Source: Lysinibacillus xylanilyticus (GTDB lineage: Bacteria > Bacillota > Bacilli > Bacillales_A > Planococcaceae). Taken from it: a stretch of 64,000 bases of DNA. The DNA is taken from contig NZ_LFXJ01000005.1 in NCBI RefSeq assembly GCF_001183605.1, forward strand, positions 1-64,000. The letters run 5' to 3'. Positions within the stretch are counted from its first letter, which is position 1. Each line of letters starts with the position of its first letter. Positions 57,277-64,000 of this stretch are shown here, piece after piece. Position numbers and translations under genes: made by a program. The notes below the pieces were generated by a model. It ran no database searches. It saw only the letters and a program-made list of their open reading frames with translations, and was not told the DNA's origin.

Positions 57277-58180
57277 CAATGGCTATAAGTCAGGTTTTAT
57301 CTCCATAATCGGTCGACCAAATGTAGGAAAATCAACATTTTTAAACCGTGTTATTGGTCAAAAAATTGCGATTATGAGTGATAAACCACAAACAACACGA
57401 AATAAAGTACAAGGTGTACTAACAACAAATGATAGCCAAATGATTTTTATAGATACACCAGGAATCCACAAGCCGAAACATAAGCTAGGGGATTTTATGC
57501 TAAAAGTTTCTAAAAATACATTGCGTGAAGTGGATGTTATTATGTTCATGGTAAATGCAGAGCAGAAACTTGGGAAGGGTGACGAATTCATCCTTGAGAT
57601 GCTGGCGGGTAATCCAACGCCTGTCTTCCTAGTGATTAATAAAATCGATCAAATTCATCCTGATGAATTAATGGGGATTATTGAAAGCTACAAAGAGCGT
57701 TATGACTTTGCAGAAATAGTACCGATTTCTGCATTACAAGGGAATAATGTAGAAAATTTATTAGAAACATTATCGAAATATTTACCAGAGGGTCCACAAT
57801 ATTACCCAGCAGATCAAGTAACAGATCATCCTGAGCGTTTTATTATTTCAGAGTTGATTCGTGAAAAAGTGTTACATTTAACGCGTGAAGAAATACCCCA
57901 CTCCATTGCTGTTGTTATTGATAAAATTCGCCGTGATGAAGAGAATGAAGATAAAATTCGTGTAGCAGCAACGATTATCGTGGAAAGGGATTCTCAAAAA
58001 GGGATTGTCATTGGTAAACGTGGAGCGCTATTAAAAGAAGTAGGGATACGTGCAAGAAAAGATATTGAAATGCTTCTTGGTTCAAAAGTGTATTTAGAGC
58101 TTTGGGTAAAGGTTCAAAAGGATTGGCGAAATAAATCAACACATTTACGTGACTTCGGTTTCCGTGATGATGAATATTAA
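57263..58180 (+). CDS. era: GTPase Era, ribosome assembly factor
   Basis: 305 residues. G motifs are [28 protein letters not shown] and PISALQGNN. The C-terminal KH domain has [20 protein letters not shown] and binds the 3' end of 16S rRNA. Era acts with YbeY in 30S maturation. It is translationally coupled to cdd. A mosaic repeat separates it from recO. Confidence 0.97.
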   Translation: MLENNNGYKSGFISIIGRPNVGKSTFLNRVIGQKIAIMSDKPQTTRNKVQGVLTTNDSQMIFIDTPGIHKPKHKLGDFMLKVSKNTLREVDVIMFMVNAEQKLGKGDEFILEMLAGNPTPVFLVINKIDQIHPDELMGIIESYKERYDFAEIVPISALQGNNVENLLETLSKYLPEGPQYYPADQVTDHPERFIISELIREKVLHLTREEIPHSIAVVIDKIRRDEENEDKIRVAATIIVERDSQKGIVIGKRGALLKEVGIRARKDIEMLLGSKVYLELWVKVQKDWRNKSTHLRDFGFRDDEY

Positions 58181-58278
58181 TAGGATATACTGTAAAGCTT
58201 GAAACAACTTTACAACATTCCTATTTGTCGCTGTAGTTTTAAATGGAGCTGTCCAATAATTTATTGGAGAGCTCTATT

Positions 58279-58465
58279 TTCACTTCTTTCAGCACGTGTT
58301 TTTTGTAGCGAAAGCAAAGCGTCAGCTTCAGGTGTTAGGACACCCGCTGGAATAGAGGAACTCAGTCTAAGAACGCCACATCCTGTGGCATTACCGAAAT
58401 GACCGACATCGTCGTGTCGGCCCTCGTGCAATCCTAAGCACAAAGCCGATTCTGGAAGCATTGTT
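58279..58465 (+). repeat. mosaic hairpin repeat, copy M
   Basis: Left end CACTTCTTTCAG with the left hairpin (CAGC..GTGTT / ACAC..GCTG) enclosing one REP-like unit, and the core hairpin with intact inner stem GCCAC/GTGGC but a decayed outer right arm. The right end retains CACAAAGCCGATTCTGG but loses the terminal hairpin. It lies between era and recO. Confidence 0.75.
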
Positions 58466-58501
58466 TATCTGTAGCGAAGCTTGTTGAAAGGAGGAGAATC
58501 G

Positions 58502-59296
58502 ATGCTTCATAAATGGGAAGGAATTGTCCTAAAGGTGCGTGCCTATGGAGAATCAAATAAAATTGTAACATTACTAACAAAAGAAGCAGGAAAAGTTGCC
58601 ACGATGGCTCGAGGAGCGAAGAAGCCTTCCAGTAGATTAGCTTCTGTGACACAGCCATTTACATATGGCATGTTTATGGTACAGCATCATACCGGTATGG
58701 GGACTTTGCAACAAGGTGAGCATGTCAATTCAATGCGACATATTCGCGAGGATATCATAGCAACGGCCTATGCAAGTTACATAATGGAACTTGTCGAGCG
58801 TGTAGTAGAGGAGGGGAAACCTGAGCCACTTGCATTTGATGTGCTCCTTCAAGCGTTACAAGCAATTGAGGAAGGTTACGACCCGGAGGCCATTACATTG
58901 TTCGTTGAATGGAAAATGCTACCCTATACTGGCGTACAGCCTATATTACATGCTTGTGCAGCATGTGGTGCAGTAGACGGTGAATTTGCATTTTCTTTTG
59001 TGCAGGGAGGTTTTTTGTGTCATCGTTGTTATCAGCATGATCCTTATATCATTCGATTAACACCGACTCAGCTTAAGCTTATCCGGATGTTCTATACTGT
59101 ACCGATTGACCAGATTGGGAAATTAGAATTAAAAAAGGAAACAAAATATTTTATTAAAAAAATAATTACTACAATTTATGAAGAACAAACAGGAATTCGT
59201 TTTAAGACTAAAAAATTTATAGAGCAGCTTGAAAGAACGCCTGAATTACAGTTAAGAACGAGTCCTAATCAAGAAAAAACGCCAGAAGACCATTAA
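58502..59296 (+). CDS. recO: DNA repair protein RecO
   Basis: 264 residues. An N-terminal OB-fold (about 1-80, WEGIVLKVRAYGESNKIVTL) is followed by a helical domain with a zinc site: CAACGAVDGEF and CHRC near residues 150-175. RecO loads RecA on SSB-coated DNA together with RecR. The ATG at 58502 follows AAAGGAGG. It ends the block inherited from the ancestral rpsU-recO order. Confidence 0.95.
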   Translation: MLHKWEGIVLKVRAYGESNKIVTLLTKEAGKVATMARGAKKPSSRLASVTQPFTYGMFMVQHHTGMGTLQQGEHVNSMRHIREDIIATAYASYIMELVERVVEEGKPEPLAFDVLLQALQAIEEGYDPEAITLFVEWKMLPYTGVQPILHACAACGAVDGEFAFSFVQGGFLCHRCYQHDPYIIRLTPTQLKLIRMFYTVPIDQIGKLELKKETKYFIKKIITTIYEEQTGIRFKTKKFIEQLERTPELQLRTSPNQEKTPEDH

Positions 59297-59322
59297 TATT
59301 GATCTTCTGGCATTTTATTTTT
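59281..59322 (+). terminator. terminator of recO
   Basis: GCCAGAAGA and TCTTCTGGC arms overlap the recO stop codon and are followed by ATTTTATTTTT. Confidence 0.85.
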
Positions 59323-59950
59323 CTACACTACTAATTGATTATGGATCGAAGTGGTGTAGAGATTATTTCCGTTCCAACTGAAGGGCTTTCAGTGAGGATC
59401 ATCGATAAAATAAATACATATTAACAAAGGTCACTATCGAACTTTGGAGATGAGTCGAAAGGTAGAAAAAAATACAGAAAAAGGATTAATCTCCTATGTT
59501 TCTAACTGTATATTGAGCAGTTATATTGTCGAAATGTTAATATTTCCACATTGGTTTTAATTTTTCGCCAATACCATTAGGAAAAATTGATTAATACTTA
59601 ATAATTTACAGAAATATTATATATGATAGGAATTTAACTTTAACTTATAAATATACACTTTTAAGTTCTGGAGTATAGGTCTTTATATCTTTTTAATTCA
59701 AAATTAATAACTATTGACCAAGGATGATGTTAGATATAAATCACTAATTGCGGAAGAGTTTTTAACATAAACATAGTAATAACTATTCATTCCAGTACCA
59801 TAAACTAGTTGAAAAGGCATTTTAATCTATGATATTGTAAATATTATAGATGATTGTATTTTAACTATTCTCGTCTTACTTATACGTTTCGTACCCAATG
59901 AATCTAGGCCGATTTATATAAATTTGACATGCATATAAAATGTGAATGGA
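59323..59950. other. long AT-rich intergenic region
   Basis: About 630 bases with no credible gene on either strand and no repeat until copy N. It may contain the promoter of the HD-GYP gene, which I could not define. Confidence 0.4.
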
Positions 59951-60004
59951 GTGCTGTAAAAACAAAGCCAATTCCAGACACAATTATGCTGAGGCATAAT
60001 AGAT
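59951..60004 (+). repeat. mosaic hairpin repeat fragment, copy N
   Basis: Only the right end is kept: ACAAAGCCAATTCCAGACAC and the terminal hairpin CAATTATGCT/GGCATAATAG. It ends about 40 bases before the leader reading frame of the HD-GYP gene. Confidence 0.7.
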
Positions 60005-60043
60005 GAATAACGCAGTCTTATGAAAGAGGGAGGGAGTCACATA

Positions 60044-60103
60044 ATGCTTAAATATTTCGTATGTGGCAGAAAATATGCTAAGAAAAGTGAAGTTAAGTAT
60101 TGA
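60044..60103 (+). CDS. 19-residue leader peptide overlapping the HD-GYP start
   Basis: An ATG seven to eight bases after GAGGGAGGGAG starts MLKYFVCGRKYAKKSEVKY and a TGA at 60101-60103. The HD-GYP gene starts inside it in another frame and has a weak ribosome-binding site of its own. This layout is typical of translational coupling by a leader peptide. A frameshift in a longer N-terminus is the alternative. Confidence 0.4.
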   Translation: MLKYFVCGRKYAKKSEVKY

Positions 60104-61790
60104 AGAAGTTGAAGCAAATGATATTTTAGCTGAAGATATTTTTTCTGAGTATCGCTTACTAGCTAAAAAAGATCTAATTTTAACGGAACGAATTATTGCC
60201 TTACTTAAACTTAGAAAAGTAGACGAATTATCTGTATATTTACCAATTGATTCAGTCCGAATAGTTCATGATTTAAGTGTTCAACGTACAAAGGATTACG
60301 GGGATGTATTTGCACCACTTATGGATAAAAAGGATGAGGTAGATGAGTATAAAGATACGGTAAATAACCTTTTTATGACTACATTAGAGAATGTCGTGCA
60401 TGAATTACGCTATGGTCAAATTTTAAAAAGTATCCAAGATACTGCTTATGTACGAGGTGTTTTTGAAAAAATTTTAGAAAAAAAACAGCGTTATGAATTA
60501 CTCATGCGATTAAAAGAATGGGATGAGTATTCTTTTGTTCATTCATTTGATGTTTTCGTTTTAGGTACAATTTTTGCACGTTATTTAGGTTTAACGGATA
60601 TTGAAACGCTAGCAACGGGCTATTTGTTCCACGATATTGGGAAGGTATTTATACCACAAGAAATATTAAATTTAAAACGGAAATTATCAGAAGATGAGTT
60701 TGACATTGTTAAAACACATACGACTAAAGGTTATGAGTTGCTCATGGGAAATGGGGAAAAGGATATTGCCTATTTAGCACGTGATCATCATGAACGCTTT
60801 GCCGGTAAAGGTTATCCGAATCAGCTTTGTGAGGACGATATGTGTGAGGGAGTTCAATTACTGCAAATTATTGATGTTTATTCAGCTATGACATCAAAGC
60901 GTGTATATCATTCGGGATATGCTGCAACAGATGCATTAGCTGTTTTATATCGTGATCGACATTTATATAACGAGAAATTTATGCACAAATTTGTAGAGTG
61001 CCTAGGGATTTATCCTGTCAACTCGGTCGTTCAATTATCTGATAATCGAAGTGCACAAGTAGAACTAGTCTATGATTTATTTCCAACGTTACCTAAAGTT
61101 AAGTTGTTGGATGAACAAAAGTCTATGATCTTACCTTTGAATTATAGTGTGAAAATTTCGAAAATGATTGATTATCGTGCTAACAGCTTTGAAGAAATTT
61201 TTAACTTATTTATAGAACAATTAATTCGCTGTGACGAAAATAGCTTAAGAGTCTACTTTGATAAATTAATAGATCATTTACATCCAAAAGAAATTATTTT
61301 AAAAATATTTTTACCTGCCTTTCAAATTCTACGTTTATTAACAAGAGAAATTCAAACGGATATTACAAAATATAGGAATTCTATTAATATATTAAAGAAA
61401 CTATTAGAAGAGCAATTAAATGTATTGTATATGGATTATCAGCATGAGAAAACAACTATATTAGTTGTGGAAACTTCACTTCGTGAAAATTTCTTCATAA
61501 AACTTGTGCAAAGTATTTTGTATATTGATAAAATTGTACCGTTTTTTATTAATCCAGATGATGACCAGCGCATTACGCAATTAATGGAACATTGTAACGT
61601 AAATGTAGCTTACTTTATCGATGATGAACTCACAGTAGATAAGAGAGTTCGCCCAATGCGAGAAGGAACATTCCTTTTTTATTCGCTTGTAGATATTGAG
61701 GAATTACTTATTAGCTTAGTAGGCATGAATATGAAAAGGTTTTCATTTGAGGAGAAGATGCAAGAGCGCTTGTATTCATTAAAGACATAA
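60063..61790 (+). CDS. HD-GYP phosphodiesterase-like protein with degenerate B12-binding-like C-terminus
   Basis: 575 residues. HD-GYP domain at about 150-320 with H160, H190-D191 (LFHDIGK), H219, HHERFAGKGYP at 242-252 and D271. These match the metal ligands and GYP motif of c-di-GMP phosphodiesterases, but the usual D-G of HHExxDGxGYP is A-G. Residues 375-455 look like the four-helix cap of cobalamin-binding modules (NFLIEQ-like, LPAFQILRLL). Residues 460-545 resemble the Rossmann part but lack the DxHxxG histidine. It may bind another ligand or none. The start is uncertain: GTG at 60063 or ATG at 60075, both weakly signalled, preceded by an overlapping leader peptide. Confidence 0.75.
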   Translation: MAENMLRKVKLSIEEVEANDILAEDIFSEYRLLAKKDLILTERIIALLKLRKVDELSVYLPIDSVRIVHDLSVQRTKDYGDVFAPLMDKKDEVDEYKDTVNNLFMTTLENVVHELRYGQILKSIQDTAYVRGVFEKILEKKQRYELLMRLKEWDEYSFVHSFDVFVLGTIFARYLGLTDIETLATGYLFHDIGKVFIPQEILNLKRKLSEDEFDIVKTHTTKGYELLMGNGEKDIAYLARDHHERFAGKGYPNQLCEDDMCEGVQLLQIIDVYSAMTSKRVYHSGYAATDALAVLYRDRHLYNEKFMHKFVECLGIYPVNSVVQLSDNRSAQVELVYDLFPTLPKVKLLDEQKSMILPLNYSVKISKMIDYRANSFEEIFNLFIEQLIRCDENSLRVYFDKLIDHLHPKEIILKIFLPAFQILRLLTREIQTDITKYRNSINILKKLLEEQLNVLYMDYQHEKTTILVVETSLRENFFIKLVQSILYIDKIVPFFINPDDDQRITQLMEHCNVNVAYFIDDELTVDKRVRPMREGTFLFYSLVDIEELLISLVGMNMKRFSFEEKMQERLYSLKT

Positions 61791-61792
61791 CA

Positions 61793-61828
61793 AGAGGGAG
61801 TCGCTTAAAATGCAACTCCCTCTTTATA
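61793..61828. terminator. bidirectional terminator between the HD-GYP gene and glyS
   Basis: AGAGGGAGT and ACTCCCTCT arms with TTATAT after them on the plus strand. It serves both convergent genes. Confidence 0.85.
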
Positions 61829-61840
61829 TATTGATGAATT

Positions 61841-63226
61841 TTAGAATTGAAGATGTTTTTCGATGTATGCTTTAACCTCTGTAATTGGCATACGAACTTG
61901 AGACATTGAATCACGATGACGCACTGTAACTTGACCATCTTCTTTTGTGTCAAAGTCGTATGTGATACAGAATGGAGTACCAATTTCATCTTGACGACGG
62001 TAACGTTTACCAATTGATTGTGACTCGTCAAAGTCAACTGGGAATGACTTGCGAAGCTCTGCCCAAACATTAGTAGCTTCATCCGAAAGCTTTTTAGAAA
62101 GTGGTAGGACTGCAGCTTTAAATGGCGCTAGAGCAGGGTGGAAGCGTAAAACTGTACGCTTATCATCGCCTTCAAGTTCTTCCTCGTCATAAGCATCGCA
62201 AAGGAATGCTAATGTAACACGGTCTGCACCTAAAGAAGGCTCGATACAGTATGGAACATAACGTTCGTTTGATACTGGGTCAATGTAAGTGAAATCTTCA
62301 CCAGAATGCTCCATATGCTGTTTTAAATCGAAATCTGTGCGATCTGCTACGCCCCATAGCTCACCCCAACCGAATGGGAATTTAAATTCGATATCAGTTG
62401 TAGCGTTTGAGTAGTGAGACAATTCGTCGTCTTCATGGTCACGAAGACGCATAGACTCTTCTTTCATGCCTAAATTTAACAACCAATTTTCACAAAATTC
62501 TTTCCAGTACGCGTGCCATTCAAGGTCCTCGCCTGGTTTACAGAAAAACTCAAGCTCCATTTGTTCAAATTCACGTGTACGGAAAGTGAAGTTACCTGGA
62601 GTAATTTCGTTACGGAATGATTTACCGATTTGTGCAATACCGAATGGTGTACGTTTACGCATAGAACGTTGTACGTTTTTAAAGTTCACGAAAATACCTT
62701 GAGCTGTTTCAGGGCGTAAATAAATTTCATTAGTAGAAGATTCTGTTACACCTTGGAATGTTTTAAACATTAAATTAAATTGACGAATATCTGTAAAATC
62801 AGCTTTACCACAATCAGGGCACACTACGTCATACTTAATCATCGTTTCTTTCATTTGATCAAATGTCATACCATCGACAATGATTTCATCGCCTTTTGCT
62901 AGTGCAGCGTCCTCGATGATTTTGTCAGCACGATGGCGCGCTTTACATGCCTTACAATCGATCATTGGGTCATTAAAGTTGCCAACGTGACCAGAAGCCA
63001 CCCAAGCTTTTGGGTTCATTAAAATTGCAGCATCTATTCCAACATTGTGCTCTGATTCTTGGACAAATTTTTTCCACCATGCTTTTTTAACATTGTTTTT
63101 TAATTCAACACCTAGTGGACCGTAATCCCAAGTGTTTGCTAAGCCTCCGTAGATTTCAGAACCTGGGAAGACAAAGCCGCGATGCTTCGCTAATGATACG
63201 ATTGTTTCCATTGATTTGTTAGCCAT
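61841..63226 (-). CDS. glyS: glycyl-tRNA synthetase (single-chain, alpha2 type)
   Basis: 461 residues of the class II, dimeric type found in Staphylococcus, archaea and eukaryotes, rather than the GlyQ/GlyS pair of Bacillus subtilis. [14 protein letters not shown] is motif-1-like, [14 protein letters not shown] and [20 protein letters not shown] cover motif 2, and [10 protein letters not shown] motif 3. [13 protein letters not shown]...CPDCGKADF zinc ribbon lies between them. The ATG at 63224-63226 follows AAGGAGG; a longer frame would start inside this site. It is on the opposite strand from recO and has a T-box leader. Confidence 0.96.
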   Translation of the reverse strand: MANKSMETIVSLAKHRGFVFPGSEIYGGLANTWDYGPLGVELKNNVKKAWWKKFVQESEHNVGIDAAILMNPKAWVASGHVGNFNDPMIDCKACKARHRADKIIEDAALAKGDEIIVDGMTFDQMKETMIKYDVVCPDCGKADFTDIRQFNLMFKTFQGVTESSTNEIYLRPETAQGIFVNFKNVQRSMRKRTPFGIAQIGKSFRNEITPGNFTFRTREFEQMELEFFCKPGEDLEWHAYWKEFCENWLLNLGMKEESMRLRDHEDDELSHYSNATTDIEFKFPFGWGELWGVADRTDFDLKQHMEHSGEDFTYIDPVSNERYVPYCIEPSLGADRVTLAFLCDAYDEEELEGDDKRTVLRFHPALAPFKAAVLPLSKKLSDEATNVWAELRKSFPVDFDESQSIGKRYRRQDEIGTPFCITYDFDTKEDGQVTVRHRDSMSQVRMPITEVKAYIEKHLQF

Positions 63227-63284
63227 AAAAATAGCCTCCTTCATAGTTTTCACAGAGTGAACAATAAATTTGTTTAAGTGAATT

Positions 63285-63464
63285 TGCCTAAAATCATCGC
63301 ATCCATGCGATAAAGGCTAACTGACCTGCATCAAGTTGTTGCTGCTGCCGCTACGCTTTCGCGCAAAACACATCTGCCGCTGCCGCTACGCTTTCGCGCA
63401 AAACACATCTGCAGATCAAAGTAAAAGCCGATTCCGGACGCAATTATGCCGAGGCATAATTGAT
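63285..63464 (+). repeat. mosaic hairpin repeat, copy O, between the glyS T-box and gene
   Basis: The left end is lost: the copy begins inside the core hairpin (GCC-TAAAATC, inner helix ATCGCA/TGCGAT, GGC). Two REP-like units GCCGCTACGCTTTCGCGC and a perfect terminal hairpin with TTGAT follow. In glyS orientation it is transcribed antisense as a 180-base part of the leader. Confidence 0.85.
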
Positions 63465-63504
63465 AATTCACTAAAGATATTTTTTAATTTAGTAAGGACT
63501 AAAT

Positions 63505-63785
63505 TAAAAATAGCACCCGTCTCCGGGCACAATAAATGCCCAGGGACGAGTGCTAAAACCCGCGGTTCCACCCTGATTGTTTTAAACGCGTTGTTTAAAA
63601 CCTCTTTTCAAAAAGTTAGCTCAAGGAGTGCCTTTTCTCTGTTACTATGTAGACTTTCACCATCTTCTACTCGCTTAAAAGTTGAACAGATACTTTTTTC
63701 CCATCATCGCCTGTATAACGCAAATCGCTCGAAAATACATTTAGAGCAAGCGTATGTGTCAATATTGTAGCATGTAGTTCTTTTC
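63505..63785 (-). promoter_or_regulatory. glycine T-box riboswitch of glyS
   Basis: On the minus strand AGGGTGGAACCGCGGG (63560-63575) is the T-box sequence that pairs with the uncharged tRNA acceptor end. About 55 bases upstream, AAAAGGCACTCCTTGAGC holds the glycine specifier GGC (63630-63632), arranged as in known glyQS T-boxes. A terminator stem follows (AGCACTCGTCCCTGGG with CCCGGAGACGGGTGCT and a T tail, 63507-63556). Uncharged tRNA-Gly should prevent termination and turn on glyS. Confidence 0.93.
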
Positions 63786-63852
63786 TTCGCAATAATTATT
63801 AAAATAGTATATAATAATTGAGCATAAGTATAACACTATTAGATTTGAGGCG

Positions 63853-64000
63853 GTGAGTCCAATCGAACTCAACAAACGTCAGGAAGACATTTTACAAATT
63901 GTGAAAGAAAACGGCCCAATCACAGGCGAACATATTGCAGAACGTCTCAATCTGACAAGAGCAACTTTAAGACCAGATTTAGCAATACTCACAATGGCGG
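63853..64000 (+). CDS. ccpN: CcpN transcriptional repressor (5' part; cut by the window end)
   Basis: The frame from the GTG at 63853 reads IELNKRQEDILQIVKENG, then PITGEHIAERLNLTRATLRP, and DLAILTMA, matching the N-terminal winged helix of CcpN (YqzB). CcpN represses gluconeogenic genes such as gapB and pckA when glucose is present; its CBS domains should lie beyond the window. GAGG lies close before the start. It is divergent from the glyS T-box, and in Bacillus ccpN also adjoins glyS. Confidence 0.9.
   Translation, partial: MSPIELNKRQEDILQIVKENGPITGEHIAERLNLTRATLRPDLAILTMA

Noticed and set aside
58199..58461. Frames on both strands between era and recO
   Set aside because: They are generated by repeat copy M; recO has its own clear ribosome-binding site downstream.
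61711..62082. Minus-strand frame overlapping the glyS 3' end
   Set aside because: It is out of frame inside glyS and crosses the bidirectional terminator.
63336..63770. 144-codon plus-strand frame opposite the glyS leader
   Set aside because: It runs through repeat copy O and the antisense of the T-box, which are non-coding structures.

Overview
The window looks like chromosomal DNA of a low-GC, endospore-forming Firmicute of the Bacillaceae/Planococcaceae, most like Lysinibacillus. This is a judgement from gene content, not a database match. The evidence is the hemW-hrcA-grpE-dnaK-dnaJ-prmA-rsmE block, the rpsU-nfeD-floA-yqfC-yqfD-phoH-pgpH-ybeY-dgkA-cdd-era-recO block, spore genes (cotJABC, yqfC/yqfD, a SpoIIIAH-like protein), strong Shine-Dalgarno sites, many TTG starts, a CIRCE operator and a glycine T-box. 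No rRNA or tRNA gene was seen.

Layout. 1-11.2 kb is accessory: a decayed phage-type integrase, a stand-alone SpoIIIAH-like gene, a YdcF-like membrane protein, three GNAT acetyltransferases, a cation-diffusion transporter, a yoaP-like relic cut by a repeat, a 51-residue membrane protein, an oxidoreductase, cysK, a formate/nitrite-type channel, a coiled-coil protein and a yqeY-like gene. 11.5-13.7 kb is a 2.2-kb segment between 70-bp inverted repeats with two unrecognised genes. 13.8-25.0 kb holds a TetR regulator and its epimerase-like target with matching operators, a PLP decarboxylase/chemoreceptor pair behind a palindromic operator, nrnB, a chromate-transporter-family gene, several relics and a frameshifted sigma-54 gene. 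25.5-33.4 kb is the heat-shock block (HrcA/CIRCE controlled) with prmA and rsmE. 33.6-39.6 kb is a spore-surface-type island with three related proteins, one carrying seven 42-residue repeats. 39.8-46.9 kb has mtaB, deoC, a DedA protein, cotJABC and ktrBA. 47.2-59.3 kb is the rpsU-to-recO block. 60.0-64.0 kb has an HD-GYP protein, glyS on the opposite strand behind a T-box, and the start of ccpN.

The most striking content is non-coding. At least twelve copies or fragments of one mosaic repeat lie between genes. A full copy runs from TTAACTTCTTTCAG to a perfect terminal hairpin ending GGCATAATTGAT. Inside is a core hairpin whose two helices differ between copies but keep base pairing while the loops stay constant, plus amplified REP-like units containing GCGAAAGC. 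Every orientable copy points the same way. Copies abut stop codons, separate cotJB from cotJC, sit beside the ktrB ribosome-binding site and between the glyS T-box and its gene, and interrupt or truncate two relic genes. This suggests a non-autonomous element spread through single-stranded DNA or RNA, and it is the best candidate here for an undescribed system.
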